Below are positions 55,101 to 64,000 of a stretch of DNA of 64,000 nucleotides, piece after piece; position 1 is the first letter of the stretch; every line of letters starts with the position of its first letter. The notes under the pieces are model-generated. The model was given only the letters and a program-made list of their open reading frames with translations, did not search any database and had not been told where the DNA came from. Where the stretch lies: assembly GCA_025558095.1 (NCBI GenBank), contig JAIVFI010000042.1, positions 310,001-374,000 of the forward strand, written 5' to 3'. The position numbers and the translations under genes are program-made. Origin of the DNA: Hyaloraphidium curvatum. Lineage: Eukaryota > Monoblepharomycota > Hyaloraphidiomycetes > Hyaloraphidiales > Hyaloraphidiaceae.

Positions 55101-57513
55101 AGCGCAGTCGGACCGCCCAAAGTGCGGCGGAGATGCGCAGGCTGCAGGAGGAGGAGAAGGAGCGGAAGCAGAAGGAGAAGGAGGAGCGTATGAAGAAGCA
55201 GCCTGCCCCCTGGGGACGCCTGGCGCGCCTTAACGCGCCCGAGTGGAAGTGGCTCGTGCTCGGCGCCATCGGAGCGATCATCAACGGCGCCATCCAACCC
55301 GTTTTCGCCCTCGGTGAGGCCAGCCAGATGTCGGATCGGAGAAGCTCCCTGACTCAGGGATTTGCAGTGTTTGCCAACATTACTAGCGTCTTTGCCCCAT
55401 TCAACCCGAATCTGCGCTCGGAAGCAAACTTCTGGAGCGGGATGTTTGCCGTTCTCGGCGTTATTCAGCTTATTGCTTGGGTCCTTCAAGGTTTGTCGGC
55501 GCGAGGGTTCCCACTCGACCTCGAACTAATTCAAAACCCGCTCAGTCGGCTTCTTCACAATGTCGGGCGAAGCAATGACGCGTCGCGTCCGTGCTGACTA
55601 CTTCCGGACTCTTCTTCGCTCCGATATTGGCTTCCTCGACGACCCAGCGAACTCGTCGGGAATCCTCACCGCACGCCTCGCTACCGAAGCTACCGAGGTC
55701 AAGGGCCTTACCGGCCAGCTCCTGGGCTCTATCCTCCAAGTTGTGGTCTCGCTCGTTGCTGGCATCGCCATCGCGTTCGCCAACTCGTGGCAGGTCGCGC
55801 TGGTTGTTTTGGCGTGCGTGCCTGTGCTGGTTGCCGCTTCGGCCATCGACATGTCGATCCAGGCCGGCAACACCGGTGTCGCAAAGGAGCTGTACGTGAA
55901 CTCCAACGCCATCGCCACGGAAGCCGTGTCGGAAATTCGAACCGTGTCGGGTCTGGCGAAGAATCAGTACTTCCAGGAGACGTACAAGGCGGCGCTGGTG
56001 AAGCCACACGAGCGGATCCTCAAGGGCACGTGGTCCAAGTCCTTCGCGGCGGGGTTCTCTCAGGGCGGTTTCTTCCTTGTCTGGTGCCTCGCCTACTACG
56101 CGTCGGGACGGTTCGTCGGCAATGGGACCAACACGGCCCTGCAGGTGCAGACCGCTATTTTTGCTATCATCTTCGCAGCTTTGGCCGTCGGCCAGGCCTC
56201 TACGTTTGCTCCGAACATCGTGAAGGTAGTTGTATCCCAGTAGCTATGCGCGACTGGCTTTTGACCCGCCGAACATCGTCAGGCGAAGCTGGCAGCGCTC
56301 TCCATTTTTGAAACCATGGACCGGACGCCCCGCGTCGACGCCGCCTCCGCCTCTGGCAAGGCGGTGGATCAAGTCGAGGGCAACTTCAAGTTCCAGGGGG
56401 TTACCTTTAACTACCCAACGCGGCCCGAAGCACAGGTGCTCAAGGGTGTGGACCTGGAAGGCTTCAAGGGGCAGACGGTCGCGCTGGTCGGGCCCTCGGG
56501 TTCGGGGAAGAGGTGGGGCAGGATTGTTCTTTGATTGTCCGAGTTGGGATTACTGATTGCTTTCGTCATTGCTTCGCAGCACGATCATCCAGCTCCTTGA
56601 AAGGTTCTACGATATCATGGGCGGTTCAGCTTCCCTCGAATCCCTCGAGATCCGCAACTGGAACGTCCGCCGTCTCCGCGAATCCATGGCACTAGTACAG
56701 CAGGAGCCCGCCCTGTTGGGGGGGTCGATCCAGGACAACATCGCGTACGGCAAGCCGCCGACGCAGGCCCCGGCCACCATGGCCGAGATCGAGGCCGCGG
56801 CGCGGATGGCCAACGCCCACGACTTTATCATGGGGCTGCCGCAGGGGTACAAGACCAAGGTCGGGGCGAAGGGAGGGCTGCTTTCCGGGGGGCAGAAGTG
56901 GGTGTTTCGCAACCGAAACCGAGGGGATGCAGGTTCTGATCGCCGCGTCCTCGCAGGCAACGTGTCGCCATCGCCCGCGCGCTCATCCGCAACCCTCGCC
57001 TGCTGCTTCTCGACGAGGCGACGGCCGCGTTGGAGTGGGTCGCCAACCCGGGCCGCGCCGTCCCGCACACTGACCTCCGACTCCCCTCCTCCTCCGACCC
57101 CCCGCCCCGCCCTCCGATCCCCGTCCGCCCTCCAATTCCCCTTCTTAGCGCCAAGTCGGAGAGGGTCGTCCAGGATGCGCTCGACAAGGCGCGCACGGGG
57201 CGGACGACAATCACGATCGCCCACAGGCTGTGGGTTTTCCACATCCGCAGCACCGGGCGACCCACTGACCGTGCCGTGGCAGCTCCACGATTCAAGATGC
57301 GGACGCCATATGGGTTTTCAAGCTCGGTCGTGTCATCGGTGGGTTCTCGCTGGTGTTGCTGCTATTGCGGCCGAGCGAGCTGATCCGGTCCCCTGGCCCG
57401 CAGAGCACGGCAAGCACGACGAACTCCTCGCGCTCAACGGGCAGTACGCCGAGCTGGTTACCCAGCAGTCGCTTGCGTCCAAGGCGGTCGAGGAGGACGC
57501 CAAGGACAAGTGA
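52142..57513 (+). CDS. ABC transporter subfamily B (P-glycoprotein-type full transporter)
   Basis: Two TMD-NBD halves. An Ala/Pro-rich N-terminus (about 110 residues) precedes TMD1 ([20 protein letters not shown], about 52550). The coupling region [20 protein letters not shown] and RQEIAWHD is typical of ABCB. NBD1: [45 protein letters not shown]. The linker is acidic, then Lys/Glu-rich ([17 protein letters not shown], about 55150). TMD2 (about 55240-56230) includes [23 protein letters not shown]2: [50 protein letters not shown]. Several catalytic codons are completed only after splicing (e.g. the D-loop Asp: GA|C). At least ten short introns. The stop (57511-57513) faces the aquaglyceroporin stop 138 bp away. 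Substrate unknown; likely plasma membrane or vacuole. Confidence 0.9.
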
Positions 57514-57651
57514 GCCGGCGCGGGGGGGCGGGCGGCGGGGACGGATAGACCATAGAGCTGAGCCGCATTGTTTCTTCTTCATTCTGGGAATGGCAGAGGT
57601 TTCGCATCTTCATCCGCTCCAGATCCCGTCCGTAGGTCCCCCGCTCTCCAA

Positions 57652-58725
57652 TCACTCGCACTTGTCCTTCAGCTCGCAGTACTCGTCCGGCTTCCGCAGG
57701 ATGAAGAAGAACACCCCCGCTCCCACCGGAGCTCCGACGAAAGGGGCCACAACGTAGACCCACCAAGCGTCCTGCGGCCCCGGTATCGCTGCGGCGCCCC
57801 ACCCCGCGATGTAGGCCACCACGCGCGTCCCAAAGTCCCTGGCGGGGTTGAACCCCGCCTGCGAGATCGGCGCTAGGGTGCAGATAAGCGCCGTGACGGT
57901 CAGCCCGATGAGCATGGGCGCGAACTGCTGCGAGAGACTGGTGTTGCATCTGTCCGTGAGCGCCACGATGACGTAGCACAGGATCGCGGTGCCCAGCGCC
58001 TCGGCGAAGAAGGCCTGCCCCGGGCCGATGAGCTGCGCCTGGGTCGGGAAGGCGAAGCTCGCCGGGGCCGAGGAGCGGAGGCCGGTGTACACGGCCTGGT
58101 TGGGGAAGTACTGCGGCAGAACCATGGCCGAGAGGGCCGACTCGGGGGTGCCCTTGACGATGCCGTTGGTGGCGTCGAAGAGGTCGATGTAGGGGTAGTA
58201 CATTGCCCAGTTGAGCAGGCCGGCGACGAAGGCGCCGAGGAACTGCGCGAGGAAGTAGCCCGGCACGCGGGCCCAGGGGAAGCCCGAGTAGCGCTTGAAG
58301 AGCGCGAACATGAACGTCACGGCGGGGTTCAAATGGGCGCCCGAGACGCTCGCGGTCGTGTAGATGGACAGCGCGACGCCGATGCCCCACACGATGGCGA
58401 CCTGGCCGGTGCCGACCAGAGAACCGGTCAGCACGCCGGCCGAGACGGCCATGATGCCAAACAGCGTGAGCGTGAGGGTGCCGAGGAACTCGCCGGCGTA
58501 CGGCAGCAGGAAGCGGCGCCACTCGCGCGGCCCGGCGTCGAGCGGCTCGGCGTCCAGCGGCTCGGCGGCCGGCGCGGTGGTCGCCTCGTTGCGCTCGTGG
58601 TGGTGGTGGTGCGGCTCGGCGCGGTCGTGGTGCGCGAGCGGCGCCGCCGACGCGAACGACGCCATCGGCGCCATGTCGAAGCCCGAATCGACGGGACTCG
58701 TCGCCGCGGAGATTATCGCAGCCAT
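57652..58725 (-). CDS. Aquaglyceroporin (MIP family, GlpF-type)
   Basis: Channel for water, glycerol and other small neutral solutes (members of this group also pass arsenite). 357 aa, intronless. The two half-helix motifs are NPA at residues 133-135 (SGAHLNPAVTF) and NPARD at 293-297 (GFNPARDFGTRV); the Asp after the second NPA box is the mark of glycerol-type rather than water-specific channels. Six membrane segments fit the hydrophobic pattern. The N-terminal cytosolic tail (about 70 residues) is His-rich (HHDRAEPHHHHHE, 32-44), which is unusual and could bind metal. It is divergent from the ArsC-type gene over 139 bp, so one promoter region may serve both. Confidence 0.92.
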   Translation of the reverse strand: MAAIISAATSPVDSGFDMAPMASFASAAPLAHHDRAEPHHHHHERNEATTAPAAEPLDAEPLDAGPREWRRFLLPYAGEFLGTLTLTLFGIMAVSAGVLTGSLVGTGQVAIVWGIGVALSIYTTASVSGAHLNPAVTFMFALFKRYSGFPWARVPGYFLAQFLGAFVAGLLNWAMYYPYIDLFDATNGIVKGTPESALSAMVLPQYFPNQAVYTGLRSSAPASFAFPTQAQLIGPGQAFFAEALGTAILCYVIVALTDRCNTSLSQQFAPMLIGLTVTALICTLAPISQAGFNPARDFGTRVVAYIAGWGAAAIPGPQDAWWVYVVAPFVGAPVGAGVFFFILRKPDEYCELKDKCE

Positions 58726-58864
58726 CGTCGAGGCAGTTCAAGGTCTGGCCGCCTGGGTTTCGCTTCGATCGGGCTGGTGCTCCACGTGTTCCGATCACGA
58801 TTCTCAAGCAGAAACTGGTGTGGTGGCTAAAAGGCGGCTGCGAACCGGATTCTGTGGCGCGACG
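58726..58864. promoter_or_regulatory. 139-bp bidirectional promoter region, aquaglyceroporin / arsenate reductase
   Basis: The only space between the two divergent starts. No repeat or operator-like palindrome was recognised. If the reductase starts further upstream (its frame is open to 58364) the genes would overlap, but the conserved core begins after 58865. Confidence 0.5.
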
Positions 58865-59545
58865 ATGGATGGCGTTTGGGACGACGTGGCTGCCGCAGCA
58901 GAGGCGCTGCCGGCCGAGCGGCGAGCCCGCCTCGACAAGGCCGCGGCCTTTGTTGCGTCCAAGGCCGCCGCTGGCTCCCCGGCGCCGCTCGTCTTCGTGT
59001 GCACCCACAACTCGAGACGCAGCCACCTCGGCCAAGTGCTCGCCGCTGCCGCCGCCGCCTACGTCGGCGTGCCCGGCGTGCAGACGCATTCGGCTGGCAC
59101 AGAGGCCACCGCGTTCAATGCCAACGCCGTGCGCGCCCTGGAGGCCAACGGCTGCTCCGTGCGGCCCTGCTCCTCGCGCGACGAGCTGCTCGCCGCCGTA
59201 CCCGTCCCGCAGGCCGCCGAGGGCGTCGACCTGGCCCCCCCGGGCAACCCCGTGCTGCTCGTCACTCACACCCCCGGCGCCAAGCCCTCGGTCTGCTTCT
59301 CGAAGACCCTGGACCACCCCTCCCTGCCCAAATCGGACTTTTGCGCGCTCATGACCTGCGACTCGGCGGACGCCGCGTGCCCGGTGATCAAGGGCGCCGC
59401 CGCGAGGGTTGCCATCCCCTACACGGACCCCAAGGCGTCGGACGGCACCGGGAAGGAAGCGCAAGTGTACTCGGACAAGGTGCGCGAGATCGCCGCCGAG
59501 ATGTTGTACCTGATGCGGGAGGCGAAGAAGGCGGCGGCTGCGTGA
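58865..59545 (+). CDS. ArsC-type arsenate reductase (low-Mr protein tyrosine phosphatase fold)
   Basis: 226 aa. Reduces arsenate to arsenite (inferred). The phosphatase loop VCTHNSRRS has the nucleophile Cys46 and the CX5RS pattern. The downstream pair Cys165 and Cys172 (TCDSADAACP) has the same seven-residue offset and the same CxxAD..CP context as the redox pair of the thioredoxin-linked ArsC of Gram-positive plasmids. The general acid is in YTDPK (Asp188). HSAGTEATAFNANAVRALEA and the region SDGTGKEAQVY match a bacterial phosphatase/ArsC branch common in Bacteroidetes, so bacterial origin by transfer is possible. Ordinary eukaryotic low-Mr phosphatases lack the redox pair. Intronless. If the redox pair is not used, it could be a plain phosphatase. 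Confidence 0.85.
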   Translation: MDGVWDDVAAAAEALPAERRARLDKAAAFVASKAAAGSPAPLVFVCTHNSRRSHLGQVLAAAAAAYVGVPGVQTHSAGTEATAFNANAVRALEANGCSVRPCSSRDELLAAVPVPQAAEGVDLAPPGNPVLLVTHTPGAKPSVCFSKTLDHPSLPKSDFCALMTCDSADAACPVIKGAAARVAIPYTDPKASDGTGKEAQVYSDKVREIAAEMLYLMREAKKAAAA

Positions 59546-59987
59546 GGAGGCGAGCGAGGAGGGTGGTTCTTTGGTGGCGTGCGTTCGCGGCCCAGGTCGA
59601 GCGCTGCGGGCCGCGGAGTCGCCGCAGGACGTGCGGTCGTATACAGGCGGGGCCGCAGCGCCAATGATTGCTACGTATCGCAAGTCCTCAAGCATTGGAT
59701 TGGCACGAGCCTCCGACGCGTCCGGTCCGTTTGCCCCCCGCACCAGAGAGCCACTTGCAGACCGGTGGACCCGTTCCAAGTAAGCCACCAGCGACCGGCG
59801 GCAGCGTTTTTCATTCCTCGCGATCCGACATCATAGAGTTCTGCGGTGAAGCCGGGCACGTGCTGCCCCGATGGCGTCGGAAGCGGCGATGGGTCGATGG
59901 GTTCCGAGTCCCGAAAAGGGTCCGCCCGGTGATCGGATCAGCGGATCAGCGCACCTGCTTCCCCTCACGGAACCCCCGGAAACGACC

Positions 59988-60224
59988 ATGCCGCGCACGT
60001 ACCACGCGTCGTTCGGCCGTCGCCTCGTGCTCACTCCGCGGCCGAGGGCCAAGGTGCGCGCGGAGCCGGCCAAGGCGCGCCGGGAGTACGAGGCCGAGGA
60101 GGGTCTAGCGCGGACCGCGTCGAGCGTCCTGAGGGCGCTTGGACTCGACGATGGGGATGGGAACGGGCTTCTTGAGGACATGGACTCGCGAATTGAGGGG
60201 CGGGAACGGGTGGGCCGGGGGTAG
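59988..60224 (+). CDS. Small hypothetical ORF, 78 aa
   Basis: MPRTYHASFGRRLVLTPRPR..., basic at the N-terminus, then acidic/amphipathic (ASSVLRALGLDDGDGNGLLE). No domain recognised. A basic, Arg/Ser-containing N-terminus of this kind could target a mitochondrion, but this is guesswork; another frame on the opposite strand is also open. Confidence 0.25.
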   Translation: MPRTYHASFGRRLVLTPRPRAKVRAEPAKARREYEAEEGLARTASSVLRALGLDDGDGNGLLEDMDSRIEGRERVGRG

Positions 60225-60753
60225 CCTGCGAGAAAGCAGCTGCGGGGCGCCGTGAGAGCTCATGCTGCAGGCGCCGATCGTCCGGGCACGCCGGATCATC
60301 GCGCCCGAGAAGCAGACGATGCCGCCCCAGTAGGCCGGCGCAGACCGAGGTCTGCCCTCGACGGACATGGGACCAGAAGTCCGACTTCCGACTCCGCACA
60401 GCCATTAGGACATCGCCCTCGGAGGCTGCGATTCGCCGAACCCAGGCAATGCCGCTCCCTTCTTTTTGGCCCTACTATCGATGTTTGTCATTCTTTCGAC
60501 TGGATTCTGCCACACATTCGATGTTGCTCTCGGTCGTACGCCGCGTTCGTCGTGACGCTAGCGACCATGATAGTCCGGATCTTCTCCCCTGCCCTACTCA
60601 TGCGGCCCGACGTGGCGTTGCCACTCTCTCCTCCTTCGATCTCTCCACCTGCTCCTTGGCTTCAGCGGCGGTGGGTACGGCCCCCATCTTCGTCCGCGTG
60701 TGGGGAGATCGGCACGACGTGCATGCCCAAACGGGCATGGCCCAACAGCTCAA

Positions 60754-60804
60754 CCGAGTCCGAATCCAAGTTCGAGTCCGAATCCGAGTCCGAATCCGAG
60801 TACG
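60754..60804. repeat. 12-bp minisatellite (CCGAGTCCGAAT)n
   Basis: About four imperfect units of a 12-bp repeat, itself two diverged hexamers (CCGAGT, CCGAAT). On the plus strand it would read as alternating Glu/Ser (ESESES). No gene is evident around it. Confidence 0.85.
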
Positions 60805-61826
60805 TAAACTGAATCGCTTGTCAGCTCGTTGTACTCGTCGGGGTATTCCCGTTGCTCTCGAGGCAGTTCCCGATGTCGTGGCTTTGTGAGTTAGAGGGAG
60901 CGGGTGCCGCAGTACGAGACGCAGGCGACGCACTCCTCAGGCGTTCCGGGATAACCGAACTCGCTGGCGGTTCAGAAAACCAGCGGCCGACGCGGGATCC
61001 GGTGCGCCGGGAGGCGGCGAGAAGCGGGAGCAGGCACAGCGGCGTGGAATTCATTGTTCGTGAGAGAGCGGCGGACGCGTTACTGTAGGAGGAGCGCGAT
61101 CCGTTGTCTGTGTCCTTTGTGAGTCGATGAAGGCAGGGTCCCTTCGCTCCTCGGGGGTCGGGGCTCTGAAACATCCGAACACTCTCCGCAGGCCACTCGG
61201 GCGCCGAGACCGGCACCGTACGAACCCCCGAGCAGTCCACCATCGTACTACGCCGTTTTCGTGTCTACACGGGCGACGCAGCCCGCAGAAACAGTCTTCC
61301 GCGAACAATCCCGTTGACGTCAGAGTCGGAACGGCCCGATCCGTCGGGGCGGTGCGGAAGACCCTATCCAGCCGGCTCCGGCATGATCGTCCCATACTCT
61401 TTGCTTCTTCAGCGGTGTTCGGGAGCGCGGGAGCGGGCCGGCGTGGGGGCGGGGGAGTGAGGTCCGTCAAAGATGCGGGCTCCGCAAGGGACGCGCAGTG
61501 CCCGGGCCCGGAAAGCAGAGCTCCACATATTATCCTTTGTGTTTTTGAGGCTTACCATGCCCAACGGTAGGGTAAGCGAGTTGCTCACCAAAGTGGCCGA
61601 CGAGGGGCCGGAGAGGGGCGAGCGCGGCAGGTGATTGGCGGGGACAATGGGAACGGACGCCGTCCAAAAGAATGAGATTCTTCCGAGACGGATGCCCGTT
61701 CTAACCATATTCCATTCGTGTCCAGTATCTTGACTCTGATAAGCGCTGACGGAGGACATTGCGCCACGGCGGGCGGCAATTGCCACACCGCGACACCCCG
61801 TTTTTTCTCGGGCTCCCTTTTCGCCG

Positions 61827-62522
61827 ATGCGCACCCTCCCGCTCCTCCTGGGCGCGTGCGCAGCGCTCCTCCTCCTCTTGCTGCTCCGCGGCGCGGGCGC
61901 GGGCGCGCGCAACGCGCTGGGGTACCGCACGCCGGGGCTGACTGCGGACGCCATCGCGGCGCGCGTGTCGGCGCGCGGGCCCGAGCTGCTGCTCGTGCGG
62001 CGGCGGTGGCCGCCGTTCCGCGGGATGTGGGCGTTCCCGGGCGGCTTCGTCGAGTACGGCGAGGACCCGCGCGCCGCGGCCGTGCGCGAGCTGCGCGAGG
62101 AGACCGGCATGGCGGTGGCCGCGCGCGACGGCGACGTGGCCGAGCGGGACGCCGCGGCGCGCGCGCCCGAGGACGCTGAGAGGGAGCTGGAGCGGACGGC
62201 GCGGCTGGTCGACGTCAACGGCTCGCCGGACGCCGACCCGCGCGGCCACGCCGTGTCGATCGTCTACGCCGTGCGGACGCCGCGGTTCCTGCCCGGCGAC
62301 CTGGTGTCGGGCTCGAGGGAAGCGCGCAGGCGGTTTCTGGACGCGCTGAGGCCGCGCGACGATGCCGCCGAGGTCGGCTGGGTGGCGCTGGAGGACATCC
62401 AGAGCGGCAAGGAGAAGCTCGCGTTCGCGCACGGCGACACGGTGCTGGGACCGTGGATGGATTTCTGGGAGCGCGAGGGCAAGCTGGGGAAGGGCGACGA
62501 CGCGTGGTTCGTCGAAGTATAG
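61827..62522 (+). CDS. Nudix hydrolase with N-terminal membrane/signal segment
   Basis: 231 aa. Hydrolyses a nucleoside diphosphate linked to another moiety. The Nudix box is complete at residues 73-95 (G-x5-E-x7-REL-x-EE-x-GM pattern: GGFVEYGED...RELREETGM). The run PFRGMWAFPGGFVE before it is typical of ADP-ribose/NADH-type pyrophosphatases. The N-terminus (PLLLGACAALLLLLLL) is a signal peptide or anchor, which would place the enzyme in or on a membrane compartment, unusual for the family. A Glu/Ala/Arg-rich loop follows the box. Intronless. Substrate not predictable. Confidence 0.85.
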   Translation: MRTLPLLLGACAALLLLLLLRGAGAGARNALGYRTPGLTADAIAARVSARGPELLLVRRRWPPFRGMWAFPGGFVEYGEDPRAAAVRELREETGMAVAARDGDVAERDAAARAPEDAERELERTARLVDVNGSPDADPRGHAVSIVYAVRTPRFLPGDLVSGSREARRRFLDALRPRDDAAEVGWVALEDIQSGKEKLAFAHGDTVLGPWMDFWEREGKLGKGDDAWFVEV

Positions 62523-62865
62523 GCATGTGGAGAGAGTTATACCCCTCTTGGCGTTCCGATGTGCCGTTTTAGCCTATGCCCGTGGTGACTCTGGGGCCGG
62601 CACGGCAAGCCCGTGCAGATCGGGGCCCGGATCTATCCGTGAGCCATATCGCGCCGATCAAGGCACGCTGAAGTATGTCGATCGATCCTGTAACCGCCCT
62701 GAGGATGGTGTGATCGGGCGGCCGCAGGGGCAGGGCACGAGGCTAAATCTGCCCGCCCCGTCGGCCCTGAAACTCCAGGCACCGGTGTCCCCCTCCGGCC
62801 GCCCCATTTGCCATCGCCCCACCGCGTCGAGCCCTTCGGAGGCTCAGCAACTCGCCGAGCGCGCC
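62523..62865. other. Intergenic region between Nudix and desaturase-like genes
   Basis: About 340 bp with no gene recognised; presumably the Nudix 3' UTR and the promoter of the next gene. Confidence 0.5.
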
Positions 62866-64000
62866 ATGGCCGGAGGGCGCACGGACCCCGCGGCGACCGC
62901 CAACGCACGTGCGCCGCCCAAGTCCGCCACACCCCGCATCCCGACCCCCGCGGGCGACCCGGCCGGGCAGACCCCCGGGGACGAACTCAACGCGCGCACG
63001 CTCGCCCTGGGCGGCGAGCCGTGGCCGACATCGCGCTACTTCCGCTGGGAGTTCCTCTTTGGCGCCGCACTGTGCGCCAACTTTGCCCTGTTCTGGGCGC
63101 CCTCGCTGCTGCTGCAGGGGCAGTCGTGGCACCTCTTCTTCAAGCGGTTCCTGCAGCCCGTGTACGATGCCATGGACCGGTCGCCCGCCGTCCGCGGGTT
63201 CGCCGAGAGATACGTGTACTCGAAGCCGCAGCACGCCGACTTCTTCGTCACGACGGTCCTGATCACCGTGTCGACCGCGGTGTCGGCCGTCGCGCTGATC
63301 GCGATCCAGAACAAGCTGGGGTACCTGCCGTGGACCGTGCTGCTGCTCTACTACAACGTCTGGTGGGTCATCCGCGCGGCGCCTACCGGCGGTGCTGACC
63401 GCTTCGACTGCCAGGCTCGGTCTCGGCGGCCGCATGATGGGCGCCACCTACGCCCTGACCCACCGCGAGGCGCACACCCCCACCCTTTACCGCCGCTCGA
63501 TCCGCGACACCCTGGGCACCATCTCCAGCGACTGGGTCGGCCTCATGTACGGGAACGTCCCCGACCTCTTCGCCACCTCCCACATCTGGGTGCACCACAA
63601 GCTCAACGGCGCCCCGCCCGACACCATCTACATGTGGGACAACCCCCGCGACTCGCTCCGGGGTTTCGCCCTCTTCGTCACCCGGATGTTCCACAACCTC
63701 GCCGGCACCTCCTCGCTCCGCATCTTCGAGGTCAACAAGCGCCCCGCGCTGCACGCCAAGCTGCGCGCGGGGATGCTCAAGTTCTGGGTCTACACTCCGC
63801 TGGTCCTCCTCGTCCTCACGCGGAGCCCGTCGTTCCTGTTCTGGATCTGGCTCCAGCCGCTGCTCTGCATGACGGTGTTCCTGGCCGTCGTCAACGTGTC
63901 GCAGCACGCGTTTGTGGAGTACGACGAACAGGGGAAGCTGGTGCCCGCCGTGACCAGCATGACGGTGCTCGACGGGTGGGTGTCCACGGTGGGCTCGCGC
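62866..64000 (+). CDS. Membrane fatty-acid-desaturase-like protein, 5' part (3' end outside window)
   Basis: Start at 62866 (MAGGRTDPAATANARAPPKS). Membrane segments: FLFGAALCANFALFWAPSLL, FFVTTVLITVSTAVSAVALI, LPWTVLLLYYNVW. An intron at 63363-63414 (GTGGGT...CCAG) joins YYNVW to LGLGGRMMGATYALTHREAH. Histidine boxes for a di-iron centre: HREAH (HxxxH), HIWVHH (HxxxHH) and SQHAFVE, the order seen in the membrane fatty acid desaturase/hydroxylase superfamily. The remaining C-terminal part lies beyond the window, so the third box is not complete. Lipid substrate unknown; probably ER or plastid membrane. Confidence 0.72.
   Translation, partial: MAGGRTDPAATANARAPPKSATPRIPTPAGDPAGQTPGDELNARTLALGGEPWPTSRYFRWEFLFGAALCANFALFWAPSLLLQGQSWHLFFKRFLQPVYDAMDRSPAVRGFAERYVYSKPQHADFFVTTVLITVSTAVSAVALIAIQNKLGYLPWTVLLLYYNVWWVIRAAPTGGADRFDCQARSRRPHDGRHLRPDPPRGAHPHPLPPLDPRHPGHHLQRLGRPHVRERPRPLRHLPHLGAPQAQRRPARHHLHVGQPPRLAPGFRPLRHPDVPQPRRHLLAPHLRGQQAPRAARQAARGDAQVLGLHSAGPPRPHAEPVVPVLDLAPAAALHDGVPGRRQRVAARVCGVRRTGEAGARRDQHDGARRVGVHGGLA

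Larger units (their letters stand above)
59546..61826. other. 2.3 kb without a convincing gene
   Basis: Several overlapping frames are open because of GC-rich composition, but none shows a recognisable domain or a conserved-looking exon structure. It contains a minisatellite (60754-60804) and one small ORF listed separately. It could hold a non-coding RNA or lineage-specific gene that I cannot see. Confidence 0.5.

Noticed and set aside
57458-59788. 776-aa minus-strand ORF spanning aquaglyceroporin and ArsC genes
   Set aside because: Shadow frame of Arg/Gly/Ala repeats; the two real genes in other frames have complete motif sets.
61409-62432. Minus-strand ORFs opposite the Nudix gene
   Set aside because: Ser/Arg/Ala-rich antisense frames without domains; the plus frame has an intact Nudix box.
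62743-63447. 234-aa minus-strand ORF opposite the desaturase-like gene
   Set aside because: Antisense to a frame with histidine boxes and membrane segments that continues across a proper intron.

Overview
This is nuclear DNA of a unicellular or otherwise small-genome eukaryote (a protist or microalga; I cannot fix the lineage). Evidence: protein-coding genes are split by very short GT-AG introns (about 50-70 nt), genes are packed a few tens to hundreds of bases apart on alternating strands, and the products are eukaryote-specific (p115/USO1, TFIIIC tau131, EDC4, ataxin-3, ChAPs). TAG, TAA and TGA all end recognisable proteins, so the standard code applies. No rRNA, tRNA or CRISPR array was seen.

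Layout. 1-7.7 kb: the 3' part of a p115/USO1 vesicle-tether gene (+), a TFIIIC tau131/GTF3C3 gene (-) that meets it tail-to-tail with 23 bp between the stops, and a GT61-type glycosyltransferase (+). 7.9-25.2 kb: an island of retrotransposons. It holds several copies and fragments of one LINE (here LINE-A), nested into each other in opposite orientations, one fragment of a second LINE (LINE-B) with a different 3' tail, and a degenerate Copia element with one visible LTR. 25.3-27.4 kb: a second GT61 paralogue (-), so the two paralogues point at each other across the island.

27.5-64 kb is gene-dense: EDC4 decapping scaffold (-), ABCC transporter (+), ataxin-3 deubiquitinase (-), ChAPs/exomer-type cargo adaptor (+), NhaC-like Na+/H+ antiporter (-), EF-hand Ca2+-binding protein (+), CE4 polysaccharide deacetylase (-), CAX-type Ca2+/H+ exchanger (-), membrane-anchored SRPBCC protein (-), ABCB full transporter (+), aquaglyceroporin (-), ArsC-type arsenate reductase (+), Nudix hydrolase (+) and the start of a membrane fatty-acid-desaturase-like gene (+). 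About 2.3 kb between the reductase and the Nudix gene has no convincing gene.

Most notable: (i) LINE-A ORF1 and ORF2 lie in one reading frame separated by a single TAG, and the N-terminal part of the endonuclease is encoded between that TAG and the first Met of ORF2; this predicts stop readthrough or an unusual start. (ii) A nearly identical LINE-A has inserted into the complete one in the opposite orientation with a 5-bp target duplication, making a 3.17-kb palindrome. (iii) An aquaglyceroporin and an ArsC with the full redox cysteine set are head-to-head over 139 bp, a eukaryotic parallel to the bacterial aqpS-arsC arsenic pathway. (iv) The ataxin-3/ChAPs divergent promoter carries an exact 35-bp inverted repeat placed upstream of each gene.
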